Shown: piece by piece, positions 1 to 6,841 of the stretch
How the letters are laid out: the number at the start of each line of letters is the position of its first letter
Position numbering within the stretch: position 1 is the stretch's first letter
Assembly (NCBI GenBank): GCA_964617105.1
Contig: CAZTWC010000031.1
Coordinates: 9,543-21,661, forward strand
Direction: 5' to 3'
Length of the DNA stretch: 12,119 nucleotides
Source: CAZTWC01 sp964617105 [NCBI: uncultured Myxococcia bacterium]
Lineage (GTDB): Bacteria > CAZTWC01
Notes under the pieces: generated by a model
Database searches by the model: none
Seen by the model: only the letters and a program-made list of their open reading frames with translations
What the model was told of the DNA's origin: nothing
Program-made: the position numbers and the translations under genes

Positions 1-1329
1 GAAAATGGAACCGATAACTGTATCCTGTTAAATTTCGGCAATGTTAAACAGACCGGCCAGGTGGAAGCAAAAATATCGGTATCAAATATGGGCAGCGGCA
101 CCCTGGTAATCACCCAGGTAGATTTAAACAGTCAAGGCTCCAATAATCCCTTCTCTTTTAAAGAGCAAGTGCAGGTTCCATTTTCTCTTCGCAGGTACGA
201 AAAAAACGTGATCAGTCTTTTGTACACCCCTTCCACTGCCACCTCCGATACCGGAACTGTAGTATTTAAGACCAATGATCAACAGCATAAACAATGGACT
301 ATCAATATTTGGGCGGGTAATCCGGCCGGTAAAATTCAAATTTGTGTTTTTGTTCAAGACGGCAACAAAGAGTGTAACAATTTGTCCATAACTTTTCCGG
401 AAACTGCACTTAATAAGAGTGCTTCAGCCAGGCTATTGGTAGGCAATATCGGGGTGGGTGATTTGCTGGTAAATTCTATCAAAACCAATACCACTGGTGG
501 TGGAGATCAGGTTTTTGAGGTAAATTCTCCACAGGCAGCCCCCTTTACCCTTAAATCTCAAAGCGAAGTGGAATTATCGGCAAATTACAAACCGGTCAAA
601 GCGGGCCAAGATAAGGGAACATTGACAGTGGAAAGCGATGACCCGGACAATCCCAAAATGGAAATAAAATTGGCGGGAGGCCAATTTCCGGACATTGATA
701 TCGCCCCTTCGGTGTTGGCTTTTGGTAAAATTGATATCGGCAAAAGTGCCGAACTGGCCATTACTATTTCCAATAGCGGCAGAGCGGACCTGATCATCGA
801 CAAAGTGCAGTTGCAACAAAATTCTTCGGATGAATTCAGCATCCCTGCTCTGGAGTCTTCCCTGCCCTATACTATTGCTCCTCAGAATTCAAAAGATTTT
901 ATGGTAAGATATGAAAGTAAATATGCCACTGCCAACAAGATGGCTACTCTGGAAATATCCAGCAACGATCCGGATCTCAGTGAAAATCCATATCTGATCA
1001 ATGTTTCAGCCCAATCAGAAGTGAATTTGCCGCCAGTGGCGAACATAACCGTTCCCAACGATGTTATTTACGGTTATGACCTGCAAACTCCAACAGATAT
1101 AATGCTAGATGGAAGTAAAAGTTCTGATAGAGAGGGCAGTCCCCTGACCTACAAGTGGGAGATGATCAAAAAGCCGCTTGGAAGCAAATCGGATCTAGCC
1201 TCTACTGACAAGGTGTCCACCACATTTAAAGCAGATCAGTGGGGCAGTTACACTATCGGACTGATAGTTTTCGACAATTATAAGCAGGCCAGTGGACAGG
1301 CCACCAAAAGCCTTAGCATTAACCAGTAA
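1..1329 (+). CDS. ASH-repeat and PKD-domain surface protein, 3' part (5' end outside window)
   Basis: The frame is open from the first base, so this is the C-terminal 442 codons of a longer gene that ends at TAA 1327-1329; the GTG at 61 is internal, not a start. Three consecutive beta-sandwich repeats of about 100-120 residues resemble ASH (ASPM/SPD-2/Hydin, 'choice-of-anchor D') domains. Each has the pattern of a FG or FP strand, a 'NxGxxxLxI' strand (for example SNSGRADLIIDKVQL) and an 'SxDPDxP' turn (ESDDPDNP, SSNDPDLSENP). The last 110 residues look like a PKD domain: PPVANI, then LDGSKSSDREGSPLTYKWE, then a closing GSYTIGLIVFDN strand. Proteins of this build are typically exported lipoproteins or surface adhesins, particularly in Myxococcota and relatives. 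The signal sequence would lie upstream and cannot be seen. The partner or ligand is unknown. The domain assignment is fairly secure; the function is not. Confidence 0.85.
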   Translation, partial: ENGTDNCILLNFGNVKQTGQVEAKISVSNMGSGTLVITQVDLNSQGSNNPFSFKEQVQVPFSLRRYEKNVISLLYTPSTATSDTGTVVFKTNDQQHKQWTINIWAGNPAGKIQICVFVQDGNKECNNLSITFPETALNKSASARLLVGNIGVGDLLVNSIKTNTTGGGDQVFEVNSPQAAPFTLKSQSEVELSANYKPVKAGQDKGTLTVESDDPDNPKMEIKLAGGQFPDIDIAPSVLAFGKIDIGKSAELAITISNSGRADLIIDKVQLQQNSSDEFSIPALESSLPYTIAPQNSKDFMVRYESKYATANKMATLEISSNDPDLSENPYLINVSAQSEVNLPPVANITVPNDVIYGYDLQTPTDIMLDGSKSSDREGSPLTYKWEMIKKPLGSKSDLASTDKVSTTFKADQWGSYTIGLIVFDNYKQASGQATKSLSINQ

Positions 1330-1392
1330 AACTGATTGAAAACCAGGCTGAATATTTTTCAGGACAATGACTAATTATCATAATTTCTTTGC

Positions 1393-1421
1393 TTGACTTT
1401 TTAAATCTGTTGGTATAGTAT
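1393..1421 (+). promoter_or_regulatory. Sigma70-like promoter for cheY
   Basis: TTGACT (1393-1398) is followed after 17 bases by TAGTAT (1416-1421). Overlapping TATAGT at 1414 gives a 15-base spacer and is less likely. Transcription would start near 1428, leaving a leader of about 105 nt before cheY. The region 1330-1532 holds no gene. The upstream gene ends without a clear terminator; only a weak 5-bp stem is visible at 1348-1362. Confidence 0.55.
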
Positions 1422-1462
1422 TTTTATGTTCTAAATTCATTATACTTAACTAGATAGGACTC

Positions 1463-1489
1463 TTGACTTCGATCAAGGGATCAAGTCAA
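1463..1489 (+). promoter_or_regulatory. Hairpin in the cheY 5' leader
   Basis: TTGACTT-c-GATC (1463-1474) pairs with GATCAAGTCAA (1479-1489) around an AAGG tetraloop, giving an 11-bp stem with one bulged C. A pyrimidine-rich stretch (cttcttttatttctt, 1490-1504) follows, so this could be an attenuator-like or mRNA-stabilising element. As DNA, the dyad could equally be an operator downstream of the promoter. The stem is seen directly; the role is inferred. Confidence 0.5.
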
Positions 1490-1532
1490 CTTCTTTTATT
1501 TCTTGAATATAGAGAAAGGAAGGGATTAACCA

Positions 1533-1919
1533 GTGCCAGTTACACCAGAAATGAAAATATTGATTGTAGATGACTTCTCTACCATGAGAAGAATTATCAA
1601 AAATATTCTCAAACAATTGGGATTCACAAATGTAATAGAAGCGGATGACGGTACTACTGGACTGGACAAACTCCGTTCTGAACCGGTAGATTTTGTTATT
1701 TTAGATTGGAATATGCCTAAAATGACCGGTATTGAGCTATTACGTACCATGAGAGCCGATGAAGCATTAAAAGGTATTCCGGTTTTAATGGTTACTGCGG
1801 AAGCCCAAAAAGAGAACGTGGTAGAAGCTGTCCAGGCTGGAGTCAATAACTATATTGTCAAGCCTTTTACTGCTGAAACCATGAAAGAAAAAATTGATAA
1901 GATTTTTATTAATCGCTAA
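1533..1919 (+). CDS. cheY: CheY-type single-domain response regulator
   Basis: This encodes a 128-residue stand-alone receiver domain with no output domain. It has the acidic pocket D13/D14, phosphoacceptor D58 (in LDWNMP), T88 (MVTAEA) and K110 (VKPF). W59 and Y107 occupy the positions of the CheY residues that change when it binds the flagellar motor. The strings [24 protein letters not shown] and KIF closely match enterobacterial CheY, so it is a true chemotaxis CheY rather than a generic receiver. It should be phosphorylated by CheA and switch flagellar (or type IV pilus) motor behaviour. The GTG start is chosen because AAGGAAGG (1516-1523) lies 9 bases upstream; the next in-frame ATG (1551) is too far from it. 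No cheA, cheW or cheZ neighbours are visible. Its own promoter and terminator suggest a single-gene transcript. Confidence 0.93.
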   Translation: MPVTPEMKILIVDDFSTMRRIIKNILKQLGFTNVIEADDGTTGLDKLRSEPVDFVILDWNMPKMTGIELLRTMRADEALKGIPVLMVTAEAQKENVVEAVQAGVNNYIVKPFTAETMKEKIDKIFINR

Positions 1920-1932
1920 ATTCTCGCTATGC

Positions 1933-2005
1933 TTTCGATATAATTGCTATTCCAGGCTATCGAAATAGTATCAGTTATAGACGCTCGCTATCACGATAAC
2001 TGATA
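1933..2005. repeat. Two consecutive inverted repeats between cheY and radC
   Basis: TTTCGATA (1933-1940) is perfectly inverted as TATCGAAA (1958-1965). TATCAGTTAT (1969-1978) is perfectly inverted as ATAACTGATA (1996-2005). Both have a 17-base loop. The second pair covers the last codons and the stop of radC. The pentamer GCTAT occurs at 1926, 1946, 1956 and 1987, and its complement ATAGC is at 2005. No U-run follows either stem, so they are not standard terminators; they may protect the 3' ends of the convergent transcripts. Confidence 0.55.
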
Positions 2006-2694
2006 TAGCAGTCATTTCCCACAATAATATGATCTAAAAAGCGGCTAGAAAATATTTCAGCCGCTTTTTTTAACTGCTGAGTAAAACTATCATCCTGATA
2101 ACTAGGTGAAGAATCGCCGGAAGGATGGTTATGAACAATTATCATTCCAACGGCTGATTCCTCCAAAACCAGGGCGAATATTTCCCGTATTGATGCATGG
2201 CAATAATTGTACCCACCCTCAGCCAAAAGCACCTCTTTGATAAGTCGGTTTTTATTATCCAAAAGAAGAAGATAGACTTGCTCTTTTTTCATCCCTTTAA
2301 AACGAAGGTGAAAACGGCGATATACCTGTAAACTGCTACAAAATGAAAACCCTGGAGTATATTTTTCCTCTTCAAGGCGTTGGGCCAATTCAAAGGCTGC
2401 TTTTACACAACATACTTTTGCCGGTCCCATCCCTTTGATTTTTAGCAATTGGGATGATTTAGACTGGGACAAATTGGCCAGAGATTTTGTATTGGAGATC
2501 AAATTTCTGGCCAACTGAATAGCATCTATTTTGTAACTGCCGCCGTTTCGCAACAAAATGCCTAAAAGTTCTGCATTAGTCAATGATTCCGCCCCGTTTT
2601 TCAAAAGCCGTTCCCGGGGACGTAGATTTTGGGGCCAATGTTTAATTGAATAAGCCATACTCAGTTCCTTTATAGCAATATATGTGCCATTCAC
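1975..2694 (-). CDS. radC: RadC family JAB/MPN-domain protein
   Basis: About 239 residues from the chosen start. An N-terminal family segment (IKHWPQNLRPRERLL, then ESLTNAELLGILLRNG) is followed by a helix-hairpin-helix (LLKIKGMGPAKVC) and a C-terminal JAB metalloprotease-like domain. The JAMM metal site looks complete: an upstream Glu in KEVLL, HNHPSGD with both histidines, and the Ser and Asp of PSYQDD. RadC was once called a DNA-repair protein, but its biochemical role is still not settled. The GTG at 2694 is preferred because a nine-base perfect Shine-Dalgarno (2712-2704) lies 9 bases upstream. The ATG at 2658 with AAGGAA six bases upstream is a good alternative, and it gives the usual family N-terminus. 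An ATG at 2727 has no ribosome binding site. The gene is convergent with cheY and divergent from the HDOD gene, and it carries an intrinsic terminator structure in its coding DNA (2036-2071). Confidence 0.92.
   Translation of the reverse strand: MNGTYIAIKELSMAYSIKHWPQNLRPRERLLKNGAESLTNAELLGILLRNGGSYKIDAIQLARNLISNTKSLANLSQSKSSQLLKIKGMGPAKVCCVKAAFELAQRLEEEKYTPGFSFCSSLQVYRRFHLRFKGMKKEQVYLLLLDNKNRLIKEVLLAEGGYNYCHASIREIFALVLEESAVGMIIVHNHPSGDSSPSYQDDSFTQQLKKAAEIFSSRFLDHIIVGNDCYISYRDSERL
2036..2071 (+). terminator. Intrinsic terminator of cheY, inside radC (antisense)
   Basis: AAAAAGCGGCT (2036-2046) is a perfect inverted repeat of AGCCGCTTTTT (2059-2069) around a 12-base loop, and the T-run continues to 2071 (seven T). 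Its GC-rich core stem (AGCGGCT) plus T7 make it a textbook rho-independent terminator on the plus strand, about 120 bases after the cheY stop. It lies wholly inside radC, where the minus strand reads K-K-A-A-E-I-F-S-S-R-F-L. On the radC strand the same stem is followed by only five T, so some early termination of radC is possible but less favoured. Confidence 0.8.
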
Positions 2695-2703
2695 TAATAT
2701 AAC

Positions 2704-2712
2704 CACCTCCTT
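2704..2712 (-). promoter_or_regulatory. Perfect Shine-Dalgarno deciding the radC start
   Basis: On the minus strand, AAGGAGGTG matches nine bases of the sequence complementary to the 3' end of 16S rRNA. It sits 9 bases before GTG 2694, which is in frame with radC. It is 13 bases before an out-of-frame ATG (2690) that opens a six-codon ORF, M-A-H-I-L-L, ending at 2670 just before the alternative radC start at 2658. Start at the GTG is the simplest reading; a coupled mini-leader is the alternative. Confidence 0.6.
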
Positions 2713-2750
2713 CGCAGCATGACTCACTGTGCAGGTTAGAAGCTAAATGA

Positions 2751-2792
2751 AGTGTCCGGACACTGTCCAGGACTGTCAAATTATATTTGACA
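2751..2792. promoter_or_regulatory. Three abutting palindromes in the radC/HDOD divergent control region
   Basis: Three dyads tile 42 bases without a gap: AGTGTCCGGACACT (2751-2764, perfect), GTCC-a-GGAC (2765-2773) and TGTCAAA-ttata-TTTGACA (2774-2792, perfect arms). The third places a TTGACA hexamer on each strand. The plus-strand copy is the -35 of the HDOD promoter; the minus-strand copy (2779-2774) could serve radC, but the -10 at that spacing is poor and falls on the first palindrome. This layout suggests operators for one or more dimeric regulators that control both directions. The regulator is not identified. Confidence 0.6.
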
Positions 2793-2816
2793 AAAAATCA
2801 GAAATAGACATATAAT
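2787..2816 (+). promoter_or_regulatory. Consensus sigma70 promoter of the HDOD signalling operon
   Basis: TTGACA (2787-2792) and TATAAT (2811-2816) are both perfect consensus hexamers, separated by 18 bases. Transcription would begin near 2823, giving a leader of about 120 nt. The leader contains an imperfect hairpin: AACC and GATTTT (2865-2876) pair with AAAATC and GGTT (2884-2894). The -35 box is part of the third palindrome of the control region, so a repressor bound there would block the promoter. Confidence 0.75.
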
Positions 2817-2944
2817 AAATTCCTTTTAGAAAATAATAAGATTTTGTAGGAAACTTTAAAATTCAACCTGGATTTTCCATCTAAAAATCTGGTTGGTACC
2901 GATTAGTAAAAGCCTCTTGTAGATAGACGGATTGGGGTAAAAAA

Positions 2945-3856
2945 ATGCGAAAAGTTGCTGATTCTAACGATTTTGATCTTTTTCTCGATGAAGACCTGGA
3001 ACGCAAACAGAAAATTGACAAACTTTTAGGTAAAGTTGAAAAACTCGATATGCTACCCCAGGTGGCCCAAAAGATCATGGCGCTAACTAATGATCCCAGG
3101 TCGAAAATAACCGATTTGGAAAAAGCCATAAATTCAGACCAGGCCTTGATGGCCAAAATACTGATGATTTCTAACTCTGCAATTTATGGGTTGGAACGAG
3201 AAGTTAAAACCTTACGCAGAGCCATAGTGGTGTTGGGGTTCAAAGAACTGAAAGATATTGCTATCTCTGCAGCACTTCTGGATATGTATGGACGGATTGG
3301 AGAAATTGCCCTGGCCAATTGGGATCATGCGGTAGGAGTTGCTATCTCTGCCCGGGTAATCTCTTTGCAGACTGAAGAGATCGAGACTGATGAAACCTTT
3401 ATCGCAGGTCTTATGCACGATTTGGGCAAAGTGATATTTTATAAATTATGCCCCGATGACTACCAGAAAGTTTTCAGGGCCTACAATGATCGCGAAGGCG
3501 ATTCTATTACCGTGGAAGAAAATATATTTGGTTTTAACCATACCGAACTGGGCGCAGCTGTAGCCAGATTTTGGAATTTTTCCGATGTGATTCAAAAGGT
3601 AGTTCGCTTTCACCACTCCCCAGTCGCCACCTATAGTAACAATTTTACCCTGATGGAGAAATGGACAGTGGCTATTGTCAATCTGGCTGACCGTTTTTGC
3701 CACAAATTAGGGATAGGCCTGAAGTATCCAGAGCCAAACATCAATCTTTTTAACTCCGAAGCCAACAAAATATTAAAACTAGAAGAGGATCGAATTCAGT
3801 GGGTCACTGAAACTATCAAAATGAGATTTTTTGAAGATAAGTCGCTGTTCATGTAA
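2945..3856 (+). CDS. HDOD domain signalling protein
   Basis: 303 residues. A short acidic N-terminal tail (1-20) precedes an HDOD domain (about 28-235). This non-catalytic HD-superfamily relative is common in bacterial signalling proteins and is often linked to receiver, GGDEF or EAL partners. Typical features are LPQVAQKIMAL (37-47), the SDQALMAKILMISNSAIYG segment (64-82), LRRAIVVLGF (90-99) and AGLMHDLGK (154-162). H158-D159 of the HD pair, FNHTELGA (197-204) and the FHH at 222-224 are kept, so loss of metal binding cannot be assumed. There is no membrane segment, so it should be cytoplasmic. A GGGG stretch (2934-2937) 7 bases before the ATG is the likely ribosome binding site. It is the first gene after a consensus promoter and is followed after 68 bases by the cyclic-nucleotide-binding protein. 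Its exact output is unknown. Confidence 0.88.
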   Translation: MRKVADSNDFDLFLDEDLERKQKIDKLLGKVEKLDMLPQVAQKIMALTNDPRSKITDLEKAINSDQALMAKILMISNSAIYGLEREVKTLRRAIVVLGFKELKDIAISAALLDMYGRIGEIALANWDHAVGVAISARVISLQTEEIETDETFIAGLMHDLGKVIFYKLCPDDYQKVFRAYNDREGDSITVEENIFGFNHTELGAAVARFWNFSDVIQKVVRFHHSPVATYSNNFTLMEKWTVAIVNLADRFCHKLGIGLKYPEPNINLFNSEANKILKLEEDRIQWVTETIKMRFFEDKSLFM

Positions 3857-3924
3857 AATTCAACCGAAAACCAACTTAAATCTAACCCAACCTGACCCCG
3901 GACCGTGAAAGGAATTAAGTAACC

Positions 3925-4704
3925 ATGTTAACCCTGACCGATACCCCAGCTGAACTGGACGATCTGGCCCAAAATATGAAAAGTTTACTTCGGGATGTTT
4001 TAGACGCTATCCCTCCAAAAAAAATTAATGCTACTATTAACGCTCAAGAAGAACCTCTTACCTACGACAACACCTCTATCTACTATATCAAAGACGGTGT
4101 TTTTAAACTGTTTTGCGGCGGCAAACTGGTGAGATTTTTCATGGAAGGGGATCTGGTAGGTTTGGAAAGATTTTTTGGTTATTCGAACAATGTTCAAGTG
4201 GTCAATGAATTCGGCGCCCTGGTAGATATTTATCACGGACCTACCTTTTATAAAAATCTCTATAGAAGCAATGATGCCTGGAAAAAGTGGGAACAATATA
4301 CAGCCGCCCAAATTTATCTAACCGAACAAATAGCCGCCCTCTATATAAGTGAAGATATTAAGCCCAGTATCTCAATGCAAAACTTCGCCCCCGGCGATGT
4401 GATTATTGAAGAGGGAAGTATGGCCGAAGATATCTACGATATGATAAACGGAGTGGCGGATGTCTTTTTTGAAGACAAAAAAGTGGGTGAGGTCGGAGCA
4501 AAAGAGGTATTCGGAGAAATCAGTTTTCTCACCGGTCAAAAACGATCCGCCAGCATGATCGCCCAGACTCCCTGTCTGGTTTCGGTAATCAAAGGATGTG
4601 AATTCAAACTGCTGATGAAATACCGGCCCCAACTGGTATTAAAGATAGCCAGGGGATTGGCTAAACGGGTAGTTGATCTCAATTTAAAAGTTGCCAACCT
4701 CTAA
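3925..4704 (+). CDS. Tandem cyclic-nucleotide-binding-domain protein, no output domain
   Basis: 259 residues. The C-terminal half (about 148-250) is a canonical Crp-like cyclic-nucleotide-binding domain: FAPGDVIIEEG, then EDIYDMINGVADVFF, and a phosphate-binding cassette FGEISFLTGQKRSASMIA (196-213). E198, R207 and S208 stand where ligand contacts are expected. The N-terminal half (about 40-110) has a similar strand order (YYIKDGVFKLFCGGK, FMEGDLVGLERFFG) but no cassette arginine, so it looks like a degenerate second copy. There is no helix-turn-helix, kinase or channel domain; the protein ends just after the C-helix. It probably senses cAMP, cGMP or another nucleotide and acts through a partner. 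GAAAGGA (3907-3913) 11 bases before the ATG supports the start. The stop lies 27 bases before the hybrid kinase, in the same frame. Confidence 0.85.
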   Translation: MLTLTDTPAELDDLAQNMKSLLRDVLDAIPPKKINATINAQEEPLTYDNTSIYYIKDGVFKLFCGGKLVRFFMEGDLVGLERFFGYSNNVQVVNEFGALVDIYHGPTFYKNLYRSNDAWKKWEQYTAAQIYLTEQIAALYISEDIKPSISMQNFAPGDVIIEEGSMAEDIYDMINGVADVFFEDKKVGEVGAKEVFGEISFLTGQKRSASMIAQTPCLVSVIKGCEFKLLMKYRPQLVLKIARGLAKRVVDLNLKVANL

Positions 4705-4731
4705 TATACATTTTTTTTTATCATATAACCT

Positions 4732-6714
4732 ATGCCTATTGATCAGCCCACAATTCTTACTATCGACGATGAACCCATTGTTATTATGGCCTTGAAACTC
4801 TGCCTGGAGGACGAAGGATATCAAATTTTCTCAGCCCCAAATGGGAAAGAGGGGTTAGAGATTTTTAAGCAAATCAATCCACAAATTATTATATTAGACT
4901 TGAAAATGCCTGTTATGAACAGCATGAAATTCCTGGAAAATATTGATCATAATCCTCAGGATTCGTACGCCATTATTGTCCTTACCGGTCATGGAGACAA
5001 TGAAGATGATGTGGAAAAATGCTTTTCCAGAGGGGTTAGCGCTTTTGTCCGTAAACCATTTAGTGAAATTGAGTTAAAAGGCTCTATTAGAAACTCGCTG
5101 GCTCTGCTTCAATACCAAAGAGAATTGTCAGACGCCGAAAACAAAACCGCAATCGCCAGCCAGGCCAAAAGTGAATTTCTGGCTAATATGAGTCACGAAA
5201 TTCGTACCCCGTTGAATGTTATTTTAGGAATGGCGGACTTGTTATTGGATTCTGAATTGAACCGGGCACAGCAAATTTATGTCCGCTCTTTTCAGAAAGC
5301 CGGAATAAATTTGCTGAACATTATCAGGGGCATTTTCGATCTCACCAAAATTGAGAAAAATCAACTGGCCATTGCCAGAGAGGTATTTGATCTTTGTGAC
5401 TTGATTAAAAGAGTGTCTGATATCACAGCGATTAGCGCTCATGGCAAAGGTCTGGAGATGATCTGCCGTATCGAATCAGGACTTCCTCACTTTCTGGAAG
5501 GCGACCCTTTCCGAATACGGCAAGTTCTGCTTTACCTGCTGGACAATGCAGTGAAATTCACAACCCATGGAGAAATAATCCTGGATGTAAAAAAATGTAG
5601 TAAAAATAGCGGGTCCAAAAATATATCGCTCATGTTTTCGGTGCGAGACACGGGAGTGGGTATTGCTCCTGACAAACTACAAAATATTTTTCAAGTGTTT
5701 TCGCAAGGAGATATCTCTTCCAGCAAACAGCACCAGGGGGCAGGCCTGGGCTTGACCTTAGCCCAAAAATTAACCCTTCTGATGAACGGACAAATAGAAG
5801 TAACGTGCCCTCAATCGGGAGGTACTATCTTCAATTTCACCCTGCCCTTAGATCGGTTAGAAACAAAAAAGCCAACCAAAATTGCTGATTTAAACCTGAA
5901 TGGGATAAACATCCTCTTAGCAGAAGAGAACCAAACCAACAGTAATTACCTGGCAGAAATAATACTAGGCTGGGGCGCCAAAGTGGCTACAAGCCATAGT
6001 TGCGAAGCCAGTTATTCATTACTGGAAAAATCCAGTTTCGATTTAATCTTAATAGATAGCAAATTGACCGGTTCGGGTTGCCAAAATTTTCTGCAGTTCT
6101 TAAATGAGCATACCGGGGATAAAAAGCCCCGGACCATTATCATGCTACCTTCCAACTTTTCCAAACAGCAAATCCAAAATATCAGCAATTGTAATGATAC
6201 CGACTATCTGCTCAAGCCTATAAAATTGGATGAACTACAGGACAAAATATTTCAAAGCCTTTCTATGCCAATGCAAGCCTCTGTAAATATGGTGGATAGA
6301 GTGGATAAAACATCAAAAAATGGCAGTCCACCAAAGCCGAAAATCCTATTAGCAGAAGATTCTGAAGATAATGTTCTTCTGGCCCTGGCTTTTTTAAAAA
6401 AGGTTGTCAGCTCGATAGAGGTGGCAAAAAATGGTCAAGAAGCAGTGGAAAAATTTAAAGATGGTAATTTTGACCTGGTTTTGATGGATATGCAGATGCC
6501 AATAATGGATGGATATGAAGCCACCAAAAAAATCAGAGAAATTGAAGCCGAAAGAGGGGGCAAAAAAACGCCGATTATAGCTTTGACCGCCTATGCCCTG
6601 GACGAAGAAGAGCGCAAGAGCCTGGCAGCAGGATGTGAAGTTCACATGCCCAAACCGTTCAAGAAAAAAATGTTAATTGAAACAATTCAATCTATTCTCT
6701 CAACGAATAACTGA
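4732..6714 (+). CDS. Soluble hybrid histidine kinase REC-HisKA-HATPase-REC-REC
   Basis: 660 residues, no membrane segment. Domains in order: receiver 1 (8-122; D12/D13, D56, T85, K108); HisKA (146-210; H155 in MSHEIRTP); HATPase_c (255-375; N272 in the N box, DTGVGI 306-311, F320/F323, GAGLGL 336-341); receiver 2 (391-508); receiver 3 (535-656; E542/D543, D586 in LMDMQMP, T619, K641). Receiver 2 keeps D442 and K495, but its acidic pair is E-E, the usual MP motif after the Asp is lost, and the switch Thr is replaced by Pro (MLPSNF), so it looks degenerate. An N-terminal receiver in place of a sensor domain means another kinase or a phosphodonor must supply its input. The ATG has no Shine-Dalgarno: nine T and an AT-rich tract precede it, and in-frame stops exclude an earlier start. 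Translation may be coupled to the preceding gene. The adjacent HD-GYP protein is a plausible phosphorylation target. Confidence 0.93.
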   Translation: MPIDQPTILTIDDEPIVIMALKLCLEDEGYQIFSAPNGKEGLEIFKQINPQIIILDLKMPVMNSMKFLENIDHNPQDSYAIIVLTGHGDNEDDVEKCFSRGVSAFVRKPFSEIELKGSIRNSLALLQYQRELSDAENKTAIASQAKSEFLANMSHEIRTPLNVILGMADLLLDSELNRAQQIYVRSFQKAGINLLNIIRGIFDLTKIEKNQLAIAREVFDLCDLIKRVSDITAISAHGKGLEMICRIESGLPHFLEGDPFRIRQVLLYLLDNAVKFTTHGEIILDVKKCSKNSGSKNISLMFSVRDTGVGIAPDKLQNIFQVFSQGDISSSKQHQGAGLGLTLAQKLTLLMNGQIEVTCPQSGGTIFNFTLPLDRLETKKPTKIADLNLNGINILLAEENQTNSNYLAEIILGWGAKVATSHSCEASYSLLEKSSFDLILIDSKLTGSGCQNFLQFLNEHTGDKKPRTIIMLPSNFSKQQIQNISNCNDTDYLLKPIKLDELQDKIFQSLSMPMQASVNMVDRVDKTSKNGSPPKPKILLAEDSEDNVLLALAFLKKVVSSIEVAKNGQEAVEKFKDGNFDLVLMDMQMPIMDGYEATKKIREIEAERGGKKTPIIALTAYALDEEERKSLAAGCEVHMPKPFKKKMLIETIQSILSTNN

Positions 6715-6736
6715 ATCTTCAATGAAGTAAAGATAG

Positions 6737-6765
6737 TTGTAAGATATAAAATGGCATAGTATTAT
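6737..6765 (+). promoter_or_regulatory. Possible sigma70 promoter for the HD-GYP gene
   Basis: TTGTAA (6737-6742) and TATTAT (6760-6765) lie 17 bases apart in the 127-base gap between the kinase and the HD-GYP gene. The -10 matches consensus at five of six positions, the -35 at four of six. The gap has no visible terminator hairpin, so readthrough from the kinase gene is also likely. Confidence 0.4.
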
Positions 6766-6841
6766 ATAAATTTTGGCTAAAATAGTTCTAGTCAATCAGG
6801 GTGAACACTACATATTTTATAGAAATTAATAAGGATAATAT

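Noticed and set aside
1348-1362. CTGAA-tattt-TTCAG stem after the ASH/PKD gene as a terminator
   Set aside because: The stem is only 5 bp, AT-rich and not followed by a T-run.
1526-1846. Minus-strand ORF opposite cheY
   Set aside because: The plus strand encodes an unmistakable CheY; the opposite frame has no recognisable motif.
2817-2944. c-di-GMP riboswitch in the HDOD leader
   Set aside because: Only a short imperfect hairpin (2865-2894) is present; the conserved GEMM core and tetraloop-receptor pattern are not seen.
2945-3856. HDOD gene as a catalytic HD phosphohydrolase
   Set aside because: The overall pattern (LPQVAQKI, SNSAIYG, RRAIVVLG) is that of HDOD, a family generally regarded as regulatory; the retained HD pair alone does not show activity.
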